Shown here: piece after piece, positions 16,946 through 26,056 of the stretch
Layout of the letters: each line of letters starts with the position of its first letter
Position numbering within the stretch: the first letter of the stretch is position 1
Source: an uncultured Lentisphaerota bacterium
GTDB taxonomy: Bacteria > Verrucomicrobiota > Kiritimatiellia > RFP12 > UBA1067
DNA: 46,451 bases
Assembly (NCBI GenBank): GCA_900320225.1
Contig: ONRL01000051.1
Location: forward strand, 1 to 46,451
Direction of reading: 5' to 3'
Notes under the pieces: model-generated
The model's database searches: none
What the model was told of the DNA's origin: nothing
Seen by the model: the letters and a program-made list of their open reading frames with translations, nothing else
Program-made: the position numbers and the translations under genes

Positions 16946-17019
16946 GGTGACATTCCGGTAACAAAAAACACCTTCGCTATGAAAATCCCCCTTGACTACC
17001 ATCATGGATTTGGTAGACT
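16946..17019 (+). promoter_or_regulatory. Promoter of the giant secreted protein with upstream GTGAC/GTAAC direct repeat
   Basis: TTGACT (16992-16997) and TAGACT (17014-17019) are 16 bases apart. Upstream, GGTGACATTCCGGTAAC (16946-16962) has two similar half-sites 11 bases apart. A related sequence, GGTGACATCCCCGTGAC, lies at 24875-24891 beyond the other end of the gene. On the opposite strand these read TGTCAC-N5-TGTCAC, the spacing seen in PhoB-type boxes; that link is only a suggestion. Confidence 0.5.
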
Positions 17020-17119
17020 AGCACACAGCTAAGGCGGAGTGTGCCCACGACGGGCGCACGGTTTTGGCGTAACAAAAAATTTTAGATGATTAAAAGAGTC
17101 AAAGAAAGAGAGGTGCACC

Positions 17120-20100
17120 ATGAATAAACGGCGCACAAACGGCTGCTTTGGAGAGGGGAAATGCAAAGGATTTCCGCTCTTCGGCCGGCTCTCCACCCTC
17201 TCTAGGCGCAGTGTACCCTCCGCACTTCTTCTGCTCGCCTTCGCATTGCTTCCGTGCGCGCGCGTGAAAGGAGCATATACGAACTTGGGCAATGATCGTG
17301 TGCTTCTCATGAATAATGATTCACGTTCCAAGACTGCTGGGCGAATTGAAAATCAAGGATATTATGATACCAATTCAACGGACGGGGTGACTTACTGGGT
17401 GCATGACCCAACCAATGACAATACAAAAACCACAACTCGATACCTGTTGCATGGTACGAACCATGTCCTTCATGCTGCAGATGGTACACCACTGTGGACT
17501 CTTGCTAATTGCCGAGCTGGGTATGTAGCAACGGGATCGGCGACACGAAATTATATTCCGTGGTCGGCAAGGCATGCGGAGAAAAGTATTCCGCCCGTTT
17601 TTAAGGGGGCCGGAAGTGTTCGCTTTTACACGAATGAAGTCAATTCTTGTGTGATTATGCGGAATGTTGCGGACTCGACAGTCTATTCGCCATTTTACGA
17701 AGATGGTATTGGAACAATCTATTTTGACGTGGTTAATTCCCATACTGCTCGAACAGAGAGTTCAATTGTTCTTGAAATTGCAACAAACGTGACGGCGTCT
17801 GCGCTCGCAGATGGCTTTAGCTTTTCTTCTGTAGGAACGAATTATGACAAGTTGGATTGGCATAAGATTCCAATGACCGTTCTGTCAATTAGGAATAGCG
17901 CAATTGAATCTATTACGGATGACGTTGAGAGCCTCGTCTTGAATGCTACTGAAGGCGGTACCGCACATTATTTTCGTGTTCGTTCACAATTGAATTATTA
18001 TGAGCCAATTAGATTCCGAATCAGGCGAGAATCGTATTATCCTGCACTCAATGAAGACACAGACGCTTTGGTCGTAATGGATAATATCATTGCGTCTTAT
18101 CCGCCGATGACAATTCGCTTGAATCGTTACGGTGAAGATTATGATGCAAATCTAAAGGGAGCTGCCGTGTTGGGGTGCATGGGGGATTTCAACGTGCCTT
18201 TTCTTGCAAACGGTGCATCGGATATTTTTGTTAAAGCATGTTTCTCTTACGTGACGAATTTTGCGGGGGCGACGCAGACCATTAAAGTTAATGCGCCACA
18301 GTTGCATTATCGGTGGAGGTATTTGAATCAGATTGTTGGGGAGTGGAATACAATTCCCTTTTCACCGTCATCATGTGCCTATCTGACTGACAGTACTGCA
18401 ACGCAACTTGTGACATCGGCATCGGTTCCGTTGGATCGTGGTGTTGGTGATTTGGAGTATTTCTTTACTGCCAATCTGGATTCTCAATATTATTTGGTAC
18501 GAGATTACGCCAATGATACCGCTGTGGGATTCGGTAGTGAGTGGACAGAGAAGATCACCGCCGTCACGAATCGTGCGACGTACGTGGCGACGGATGGGTT
18601 GCCGTCGGGCGGCACCGACTACTTCGTGCGCATTCGCGAGGGCGAGAGCAACATCGAATGGGTGGAACTGCAGGGTACGCTCACCGTCACCAACAAGGTG
18701 GCGGGGTCGAACGAGGTGGTGCGGCTTCTCACGGAAAACGGGACCGTGCCGCGCATGACGCTCGTGGGCGACCACTCCTGGCGCTACCACTACGCGGTTC
18801 CCACGAACGCGATCGGCGGCAAGCTCACGTTCCACCTCGTCACGAAGGAATACTACACGAACGCGACAGACGCCACGGTATGGCTCGTCCGCACGAATAC
18901 GCTCTACACCGTCGAGGACACCGTCACCGAAATCCCCTACCCCGCGACGCTCGACCCCGGCAACCCGAACGACATCTCCGTGATCCTCGACGACGCCTCC
19001 ACCCACCTGAAGATCGAGTATAACGACGAGCAGCGCGCCTTCTCGCTCTCGCACGCCGCCTACCAGACGTTCAACCTGTGGACGGACGCGCAGGATGGCT
19101 TCCGCGGCAACGTGATGGAGACGAACGGGAACGCCGTCGTCTCGAACAGCGGCGTGTCCGGCGACAAGCGGCGTTACGACGCCCCGTTCAACACCGACTG
19201 GAGGTTGTGCCCGGAACAGAACAATTTCTGGCTCGAGAGTTTCACGCCCCCTGTCGAGACGAACCAGAGCGAGTCTACGGAGTATCCTCTCGATAAATGG
19301 TTCTCCGTGGGCAAGACGCCGAACGGCTGGACGGCGCACAACAGCCGTTTTGTGGAGGGCGCGCGCGGCGACAACTCCAACCTCGCGCTCGCGCTCGACG
19401 GTTCCGGCGAAGGCGCCATCGCCATGGACAACTTTCCGGAGGAGCAACTGCCGCTCGGCCTTGACACCGTCCAGTTCACGGCGCGCATCGCGCAGCCGAT
19501 CCAGTTCGAGGACTTCGCCACCTACCAGGACGGTTTCTCGTGTAAAAACTACGCGATCAGCGCGAAGGTCACGATGAGCCAACTGTACGAAACAACCACG
19601 GTCAAGCCCACCGACATGTCGCCGATTTATCCTTCCGTTTCCTTCGTGGGCTACCATCGCGGAAAGCAGGGGTGCTACGAATTCCGCATGACGCGCAATA
19701 CGGACACGTCTCTTCTGCTTCAACTCTACAAGTGGACGAAGTCGGGTTCCACTACCAAGCCCACATTGCTGACGTCGAAAGACTACTCAACCAACCTGCT
19801 CGTGCCGTCGACATCCGAACAGGCATCTGGTTCGTACTGGACGTCCGCCTACTTCCTCGTCTACACGATGTCGGATGGACGTGTGAAGCTGGAAGGCCAT
19901 ATGGCCAACTCGCGGACGCAGAACACCGTCAAGAACGATGGAGCGGCCGTGGCCGCTTCCGCCATCGCCTATGTTGACGAGGAACCGGGCGTGTTTGCGA
20001 ACGGCGGTTCGTACGGTGTGGGGTCCACCGACTGCCGCGCCGGTTTCGGGCAGATAGCCCTCCACAACGTCGAAAGACCGCCAAGTGCGGTCGTGACGAC

Positions 20101-23100
20101 GTCGGGCGATGCGGTCATTAACTACACCGGCGTGATGGAGGGCGTAGACAAGATCCGTGACGAATGGGATTACTACGACAGCCGTTGGGAACTCGACACC
20201 GTGAGCCGCTACAAGAACGACGGAGGCCTCATCGCCGTCATCCCGTCCAATCAAGTGATCGAGGTGTGGCTGTCGGACGCGACCATTGCGGGCGGCGGAT
20301 GGGATTTCGCCGGTTACTCGACGAACGTGAATTCCTTCTCCACGAACAAGTTCGTCATATCTCCGCACATGCCGGGCACGTGGAAGGTGCGTCTGCAGAC
20401 CGGCGAGGAGGAGGACGCCGGCGTGGTGGTGGACGACGTGGAGATCACGCCGTGGGAGGGCGAGAATATCTGGGGGCGCAGCGGTAGCCCGTACTCGTAT
20501 TCGGACGACTGGGTCTACACGAAGGCGTGGATCGCGGCGACGGCGAACCTCACCCGCAACACCAAGGACTACTATCTCTCCGACAGCCAAGTGAAACCTG
20601 CCGGCACGAACGGCTACGTGATGATCTTCAGCGAGCCAGGCGCCTACACGATCCAGCCGACGGTCGACATGCAGCTCGATCGATTCCTCGTGGTGGGCGG
20701 CGGCGGCGCGGGCGGCGATACGCTCGGCGGCGGTGGCGGCGGCGGCGCAGTCCTGGACAAAACCATGGATGTTGTCTTGGAGGCTGGGAAGATTTATACC
20801 TTTGCCGTCGGCGCGGGCGGCAAGGTGGTGGGGCCGCTCTCGACCAGCGCCTCGCCCTGGAACGCGGGCGGGGACGGCGGTGAGTCGTCGATCACCATCA
20901 ACGGCACGAAGTACCGTTCAAAGGGCGGCGGCGGCGGCGCGAGCTGGTCTACCCGCAGCGGCAGGGCCGGTGGCAGCGGCGGCGGTGCCTCGGACGGTAA
21001 CAACAACGGCACCAACGGATCGGGCGGCGCCGGAACCACTGGGAGCGCCACCGAGGGCCAGGGCTTCAAGGGCGGTAACAACTATGGCGACCGTGCAGGC
21101 GGCGGCGGCGGCGCGGGCGCGCCGGGTCAAGACGCCAATGCCTCGGACGACAAGGCCGGCGACGGCGGCGACGGCCTAGCGAGCGACATTACGGGCCAGA
21201 TTGAGTACTATGGCGGCGGCGGCGGCGGCGGCGGCGGCGATGGTGACAAAGCGCCTAATTCCACCAACGGCGGTGCCGGCGGATTGGGTGGCGGCGCCTC
21301 TGGTCAGGGCAAGGGTACGCAGGTCATGGCGGCGGCCGGCGAGGACGGCCGCGGCGGCGGCGGCGCCGGCGGCGCGTACAACGGCGCAGTGGGAACGAAC
21401 CGCGGCGGCGCGGGCGGTTCCGGCGTGGTGATCCTGCGCGTGCGCACGGCGAGCATAGCCTGTACCCTCCAGCCGTCGCGCGGCGTGGCCGACAAGCCGA
21501 TGGGCCTCCGGTCGCCGTACCTCGACAAGGGCATGTCGCTCTTTACGTACTCCTACGCAAATGCGGACTCCAACTGCGTCCTGCTCGTGCAGATTGCCAC
21601 GAACATGTCGCCGTCCGTCGAGAATTCGTATGTGTCGGGGTTGACCACGAGCCTCGCCACGAACAACAACGACCAGGTGTGGACCACGGTCGCGCGCCAC
21701 GACTTCAGCACGAAGACCAACAAGGACGAGCTCGTGAGCGGCACGATGACGACGTTCATCAGTCTTCGCCAGCACTGGATTTACGACATCGGCGAGGGAA
21801 AGACCGTCTATACGAACGTGTGCGGCCTGATTCGCGTGATCGTGGATCCTGACATCGTCTCGAAGGTGGTGAACGCCCCCCCCAGTGAGCGTGACTCCCT
21901 GGTCGACTACGGCAAGATCACGCTCACGAGGGCGTATTGCTGGAACGAGCCGGTGCTCAATCAGCGGTCGTGGTTCGGGTGGAACGTCCACACGGAGGGC
22001 TGGGACGGCACGGGCGGCGCGGGACGGTTCGCGTACTTGACGGACTGGCCGGACGGACTGTCCCTCGCCCTCAACTTCTCGGCGAACCAGTTGGACAACG
22101 ACGTCACGGATCCGGATACGCTTGGAATCGGTTTGGGAGAACCAGATAAGGCCACGGAATACGCGGGCCAGAACCCGTTCATCCAGTCGGCCACGCTCAC
22201 GAACGGCATTGGCACGGTGAGCTTCCGCGCGCGTCTGTTCGACACGAACGCGACGGGCGGCCGAGCCGTCGTGACGCTCTACGGCAGCCCGAATCCGGGA
22301 GCCGACCAGCCGAGTACGGAGGACATGGAGTGGCACATCCTCACGAACTTCGTTGTCACCACGCCCACCTACCAGTCGTTCGAGTGGGCCCAGAAGGCGT
22401 CGATGAGCGAAATCCGTGCCGTTCGCCTTGAGGCGGCGGGTGCGCGCTGGGGCCGGTATCCTGCCGCCAAGGCCCACCCCTGGGAGTGGGAATACCTTGA
22501 CGTGAAGCAGTCGCCCGTCAACCGCGTGTGCCTCGATGAAGTGAGCGTGAGCGAGCTGATCGTGCCGCGCCTCAAGTTCCTCGACGTGCGCCCGTTCCGC
22601 ACGAACCTCGGCACCGAAGACATCTGCGTGATCACGAACATCATGAGTGCGGACCAGCAGCCGCTCTACCGCGAGTCGTGGGGTATCCAGTGCCGCGTCG
22701 AGCCGCAGCAGATGGCAGACGAGCTGGACACGAGCTCGGTCACCGTGTGGATGGAGGTCTACCGCGGCAGTACGCCGTGGGGGTACGAGCAGTGGAAGGA
22801 CCTGGACAAGGACGGGGAGGCGTATATCAACGGCGAGAAGGTGACGATCCAGCGGCGTTTCACGAGCGAGCTCCAGCGCGTGTCGGATTCCAATCTCGTG
22901 TTCCGCAGCTATTACCTGCTTCCGGAGTCGATCATTCCTCCGGAGGAGGAGCCCGGCACGGTGTACCAGTATGTCTTGTTCGCTTCGTACTGCGACAAGG
23001 CCGGCAACCGGATTGACCCTCCGACTCAGCTTGAGGCCGTTGACTGGAAGGTGCCGGAGTGGTACCGCGGCTCGAATGTGGGTGCCGGAAACGAGTCCGG

Positions 23101-24856
23101 CGATTCGAGCCAGTTCTCGGCGTTCACGATTCTCGACTCGATCTCGCCGCGTCGCGCCTGGATCAACGAGTTGAACCTCTGTGACGCTCCCCCGTTAACC
23201 TTAGTTGGGAAGAACCAGTTCATCGAACTCGCGGTTCCGCAGGGAGCCGACCTCACGAGGTGGTCCATCCGGTACATCGGCTACAATGGAAGAGAAGCGA
23301 ACAGTCTCGGGACGTTCGGAATAGACACTGGCATGAAGACGGTCACGATTGACGACAAAGTCTATGGCACGGGGGCCACGAACAGTTACACATTCGTGAG
23401 CATCTGTTCGCCGATGGCAAAGGACAATGTGCCGCACGACGGCATCTGGAAGGATGGAAAGCCTTCGAAAGACGGTTATTTCGACGTCACCGCCCCCTAC
23501 GGCATCCAGTTGGTCCGTCCCAGTAACATCATCGAACACGAGATCGTGGTACAGGGCACGAACCAATGGCCGAACTCCACGTGGGGTTCAAGCAGCAGCG
23601 GCACGAACCTGCTCGCCGCCTTGCTCCGAAGTGATCCGGGCAGCCAGTGGTTCTATGCGGGAGAGGACCTGGCAGCCGACAACACGACGCTTGGCGTGTT
23701 CCGCAGCCATGGCGAGAACGTGGATCCGAGCTGCTGGACGAACTACATGGTCAGCACGCCCGGGGAGATCAACCGCCTGAAGGACGGTACGCTGCAGGTC
23801 ATTCCGAAGGGCTACTTCCTCGAACCTCGCGGCGGGAACGTGTGGATCTACTCCACGCTCCTCAATCCGGAGTGCATGACGCAGAGTTTCGGCGGGCGCC
23901 AGTTGGGGGCGAATGCCACCATCGTGGTTCAGACGAACACGGTCACGAACATTGTATTCACGGTCACCAACTGGTACCAGATCGGGAGCTGCAAGATCAA
24001 CGAAGTGGAAGTGCCGGGGGCGTCTGGCCAGAGGGGCCGGTATGTGCTGAACCTTCCTGCCTCGTCCCAGACACGGGAGATCAAGATCAAGGCGGTGCCG
24101 GACGACGAACTCAAGACCGACTGGGGTCTCACGGCGAACAATTCCTACAGCGACGCCGTGTTCGCCTGGTTGAAGGACAAGTACATGGATTACAAGCCGT
24201 CCGACCTAAGCCAGGCGATCTACAGCGACCTCTCGGGCGTGTCGCGGATACCGCTCACGCTCACCGAAATGTACTGGCTTGATATCCCGCCCGTGCATGC
24301 GCCGCCGCACTACGGCGGCAGCAACATCTGTTTCAAGGCCGGCTCGGGCTCGCTGGTCTCGGGCGACGAGCCCGCCGTGGTGGAACCGCATGTGGTGGTA
24401 CGTCCCGATGGATCGCTCCTGTCCAACGTTTACATGACGGTGACGATGATGATCACGAACACCTCGCCGCTTGCCAATCGGAAAGCGTGGTCGCCAGACC
24501 ACCTGAACGGCCACGTCTACATCGACGGGGGCAGCACCGTCTGGGAAGGCCCGTGGACGAGCGCGGTGTTCATGGTCACGGGCGCGCTTCAGAAACCAGG
24601 CGCAACTTCTTCTGACTTCAAGCCGTTGTGCCAGTACGTTTTCCAGCCGGGGTCGTTTGGCGCGCCGGACAGCGAGCATCCGTTCCAGACGCGCATCGAG
24701 GTGATGAATCCGTATACGACGAGCACGATGGGCAACTATTTGGGTTGGACGGAATTCAATGGCCTCTATCCGGTGCTTTACCGGTGGGTCATCAGGGGTT
24801 CGCCCGATAATCGCATGTCGCCCGTGCCGTTGAAATCGAGATGGGCGAGTCCGTGA
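17120..24856 (+). CDS. Giant secreted protein with glycine-rich domain and lamin-tail-like region
   Basis: The 2578-residue protein has a long basic N-region and a hydrophobic signal segment (SALLLLAFALLPCARVKGA, residues about 34-52). The rest is beta-rich, with Thr/Asn-rich repeats of unrecognised families. Residues about 1190-1440 are a glycine-rich domain (VVGGGGAGGDTLGGGGGGGA, closing with GGSGVVILRVRT), like the glycine-rich modules of many exported PVC proteins. Around 2010-2150, INELNLCDAPP...NQFIELAVPQGADLTRWSIR resembles a lamin-tail domain. No catalytic motif, anchor or beta-barrel is seen; an extracellular structural or adhesive role is inference. The start follows AGAGAGG. Codons from about 17280 to 18540 are much AT-richer than the remainder, indicating a composite gene. 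It has its own promoter at 16992. Confidence 0.8.
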   Translation: MNKRRTNGCFGEGKCKGFPLFGRLSTLSRRSVPSALLLLAFALLPCARVKGAYTNLGNDRVLLMNNDSRSKTAGRIENQGYYDTNSTDGVTYWVHDPTNDNTKTTTRYLLHGTNHVLHAADGTPLWTLANCRAGYVATGSATRNYIPWSARHAEKSIPPVFKGAGSVRFYTNEVNSCVIMRNVADSTVYSPFYEDGIGTIYFDVVNSHTARTESSIVLEIATNVTASALADGFSFSSVGTNYDKLDWHKIPMTVLSIRNSAIESITDDVESLVLNATEGGTAHYFRVRSQLNYYEPIRFRIRRESYYPALNEDTDALVVMDNIIASYPPMTIRLNRYGEDYDANLKGAAVLGCMGDFNVPFLANGASDIFVKACFSYVTNFAGATQTIKVNAPQLHYRWRYLNQIVGEWNTIPFSPSSCAYLTDSTATQLVTSASVPLDRGVGDLEYFFTANLDSQYYLVRDYANDTAVGFGSEWTEKITAVTNRATYVATDGLPSGGTDYFVRIREGESNIEWVELQGTLTVTNKVAGSNEVVRLLTENGTVPRMTLVGDHSWRYHYAVPTNAIGGKLTFHLVTKEYYTNATDATVWLVRTNTLYTVEDTVTEIPYPATLDPGNPNDISVILDDASTHLKIEYNDEQRAFSLSHAAYQTFNLWTDAQDGFRGNVMETNGNAVVSNSGVSGDKRRYDAPFNTDWRLCPEQNNFWLESFTPPVETNQSESTEYPLDKWFSVGKTPNGWTAHNSRFVEGARGDNSNLALALDGSGEGAIAMDNFPEEQLPLGLDTVQFTARIAQPIQFEDFATYQDGFSCKNYAISAKVTMSQLYETTTVKPTDMSPIYPSVSFVGYHRGKQGCYEFRMTRNTDTSLLLQLYKWTKSGSTTKPTLLTSKDYSTNLLVPSTSEQASGSYWTSAYFLVYTMSDGRVKLEGHMANSRTQNTVKNDGAAVAASAIAYVDEEPGVFANGGSYGVGSTDCRAGFGQIALHNVERPPSAVVTTSGDAVINYTGVMEGVDKIRDEWDYYDSRWELDTVSRYKNDGGLIAVIPSNQVIEVWLSDATIAGGGWDFAGYSTNVNSFSTNKFVISPHMPGTWKVRLQTGEEEDAGVVVDDVEITPWEGENIWGRSGSPYSYSDDWVYTKAWIAATANLTRNTKDYYLSDSQVKPAGTNGYVMIFSEPGAYTIQPTVDMQLDRFLVVGGGGAGGDTLGGGGGGGAVLDKTMDVVLEAGKIYTFAVGAGGKVVGPLSTSASPWNAGGDGGESSITINGTKYRSKGGGGGASWSTRSGRAGGSGGGASDGNNNGTNGSGGAGTTGSATEGQGFKGGNNYGDRAGGGGGAGAPGQDANASDDKAGDGGDGLASDITGQIEYYGGGGGGGGGDGDKAPNSTNGGAGGLGGGASGQGKGTQVMAAAGEDGRGGGGAGGAYNGAVGTNRGGAGGSGVVILRVRTASIACTLQPSRGVADKPMGLRSPYLDKGMSLFTYSYANADSNCVLLVQIATNMSPSVENSYVSGLTTSLATNNNDQVWTTVARHDFSTKTNKDELVSGTMTTFISLRQHWIYDIGEGKTVYTNVCGLIRVIVDPDIVSKVVNAPPSERDSLVDYGKITLTRAYCWNEPVLNQRSWFGWNVHTEGWDGTGGAGRFAYLTDWPDGLSLALNFSANQLDNDVTDPDTLGIGLGEPDKATEYAGQNPFIQSATLTNGIGTVSFRARLFDTNATGGRAVVTLYGSPNPGADQPSTEDMEWHILTNFVVTTPTYQSFEWAQKASMSEIRAVRLEAAGARWGRYPAAKAHPWEWEYLDVKQSPVNRVCLDEVSVSELIVPRLKFLDVRPFRTNLGTEDICVITNIMSADQQPLYRESWGIQCRVEPQQMADELDTSSVTVWMEVYRGSTPWGYEQWKDLDKDGEAYINGEKVTIQRRFTSELQRVSDSNLVFRSYYLLPESIIPPEEEPGTVYQYVLFASYCDKAGNRIDPPTQLEAVDWKVPEWYRGSNVGAGNESGDSSQFSAFTILDSISPRRAWINELNLCDAPPLTLVGKNQFIELAVPQGADLTRWSIRYIGYNGREANSLGTFGIDTGMKTVTIDDKVYGTGATNSYTFVSICSPMAKDNVPHDGIWKDGKPSKDGYFDVTAPYGIQLVRPSNIIEHEIVVQGTNQWPNSTWGSSSSGTNLLAALLRSDPGSQWFYAGEDLAADNTTLGVFRSHGENVDPSCWTNYMVSTPGEINRLKDGTLQVIPKGYFLEPRGGNVWIYSTLLNPECMTQSFGGRQLGANATIVVQTNTVTNIVFTVTNWYQIGSCKINEVEVPGASGQRGRYVLNLPASSQTREIKIKAVPDDELKTDWGLTANNSYSDAVFAWLKDKYMDYKPSDLSQAIYSDLSGVSRIPLTLTEMYWLDIPPVHAPPHYGGSNICFKAGSGSLVSGDEPAVVEPHVVVRPDGSLLSNVYMTVTMMITNTSPLANRKAWSPDHLNGHVYIDGGSTVWEGPWTSAVFMVTGALQKPGATSSDFKPLCQYVFQPGSFGAPDSEHPFQTRIEVMNPYTTSTMGNYLGWTEFNGLYPVLYRWVIRGSPDNRMSPVPLKSRWASP

Positions 24857-24891
24857 CGTCCCCGAGACTAGAACGGTGACATCCCCGTGAC
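24851..24891. promoter_or_regulatory. Tandem GTGAC(A/G)TCCCC motifs between the giant gene and the chorismatase-like gene
   Basis: CCGTGACGTCCCCGAGAC (24851-24868, overlapping the stop codon) and CGGTGACATCCCCGTGAC (24874-24891) are two copies of one motif 23 bases apart. The second is followed by ACAAACGATCTTCATGAAA, similar to the sequence after the motif at 16946. It may be a regulator site for the next gene or the end of a repeated flank. Confidence 0.45.
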
Positions 24892-24916
24892 AAACGATCT
24901 TCATGAAAGTGGTTAA

Positions 24917-25885
24917 ATGGTGGCCGTGAACACTGCAACAGAATTTCTCTGGGGGACGCCCGACGAGGTGGGTGCCCGCATGCGGCCCGACGTGCCGTCG
25001 TTCCGTCTCGTGAACCCGGCAGGGGATCTGCCTCCGGCCATGCGCGAGTTCGTTGTCACGCCGATGCCATCCGCGCCGGTCGAGCTGAAGCTCGACCCTC
25101 CCGCGAAGCCGCTTGTGCGCAACGGGCGCACCGTAGGATGCGTTTGGGAGGATTCCCGCGCCGTCTACTGCTCCCTCGCCGGCGTGCTGCCGCCGGATCT
25201 CGCCGCGCCGCGCGGCGCGCAGGCGGCGGCCATCTTTCCCGAGATGGAAGCGCTGCTGGCCGAGGCGGGCATGACGTTCGCGCACGTGGTGCGCACCTGG
25301 CTCTACATCGACCGCGTGTGCGAGTGGTACGGCGAGTTCAACGCGGCGCGCTCCGCGTTCTTCGAGTCGCGCAACGTGTTCAACACCTTCCTGCCCGCGT
25401 CTACGGGCATCGGCAGCGCGAATCTCGACGGTGCGGCGATCACGGCCGGCGCGATCGCGATGAAGCCGAAGGACGCGTCCGTGCGCGCGGAGATCGTGGA
25501 GTCGCCCCTGCAGGCGCCGGCGATGGCGTATCGCTCGAGCTTCAGCCGCGCGGCGGAGATCCTCTGGCCGGAGCGGCGTCTTCTCTTCGTGAGCGGCACG
25601 GCGTCGATCCAGCCCAACAGCCACGACGTGGCCTTCGTGGGCGACATCGAGAAGCAGGTGGACTGCACGATGAAGGCCGTGTACGCGATTCTCGAGAGCC
25701 GCGGCTACGGCTGGAAGGACGTTTCGCGCGCGATCGTGTATTTGAAGGAGCCGTCGTTCCGCGCGGCGTGGCAGGCGTGGCTGGCCGCGCGCGGGCTGCC
25801 GGGCGACTTCGCCGCCGAGACGGTCTGCGACGTCTGCCGCGACGAATGGCTCTTCGAGATCGAGCTGGACGCGGAGCGCACGTAA
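24917..25885 (+). CDS. Rid-fold chorismatase-like protein (FkbO/Hyg5/XanB2 type)
   Basis: The 322-residue protein has the tandem Rid (YjgF)-like layout of chorismatases. These cleave chorismate to dihydroxycyclohexadienoate or hydroxybenzoates plus pyruvate, giving starter units for secondary metabolites. Supporting stretches are VRTWLYIDRVCEWYGEFNAA, NTFLPASTGIGSANLDGAAI and, in the second half, LLFVSGTASIQPNSHDVAFV followed by GDIEKQVDCTMKAVYAILES. The order and spacing fit that family better than a single-domain RidA deaminase, but by eye I cannot assign the product type. The start ATG lacks a strong ribosome site and the gene is only 60 bases after the giant gene. The next small ORF starts nine bases after its stop. 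A link to the synthase-like genes or the acyl-CoA ligase in this window is speculation. Confidence 0.65.
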   Translation: MVAVNTATEFLWGTPDEVGARMRPDVPSFRLVNPAGDLPPAMREFVVTPMPSAPVELKLDPPAKPLVRNGRTVGCVWEDSRAVYCSLAGVLPPDLAAPRGAQAAAIFPEMEALLAEAGMTFAHVVRTWLYIDRVCEWYGEFNAARSAFFESRNVFNTFLPASTGIGSANLDGAAITAGAIAMKPKDASVRAEIVESPLQAPAMAYRSSFSRAAEILWPERRLLFVSGTASIQPNSHDVAFVGDIEKQVDCTMKAVYAILESRGYGWKDVSRAIVYLKEPSFRAAWQAWLAARGLPGDFAAETVCDVCRDEWLFEIELDAERT

Positions 25886-25893
25886 AGGCGAAC

Positions 25894-26046
25894 ATGGCAC
25901 GTTCACCTTGGAATATCTTCTCGCGACCCCGCGCACGTCCGCGCCGTCTCACCTGGCGCAGCGTGATCGTCTCGTTCTTCACGATGCTGGGCCGTTTCTT
26001 CGGCGACCTCGTCACCGGCCGCGGCCGGTCCCGTCGCGCGCGTTGA
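25894..26046 (+). CDS. Small basic ORF, 50 residues
   Basis: This ORF starts nine bases after the chorismatase-like stop, with AAAGG at ribosome-site distance, and would be cotranscribed. The product is very basic at both ends (RPRARPRRLTWR ... GRGRSRRAR) with a hydrophobic/amphipathic middle, VIVSFFTMLGRFFGDLV. It could be a small membrane-associated protein. I do not recognise it; its reality rests on position, ribosome site and plausible composition only. It ends ten bases before the convergent gene. Confidence 0.45.
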   Translation: MARSPWNIFSRPRARPRRLTWRSVIVSFFTMLGRFFGDLVTGRGRSRRAR

Positions 26047-26056
26047 CGACGGCCGC

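Noticed and set aside
20690-21440. Glycine-rich region as a collagen- or PE_PGRS-like protein on its own
   Set aside because: It is in frame within the giant gene and matches glycine-rich modules of exported proteins; no separate start or stop supports an independent gene.
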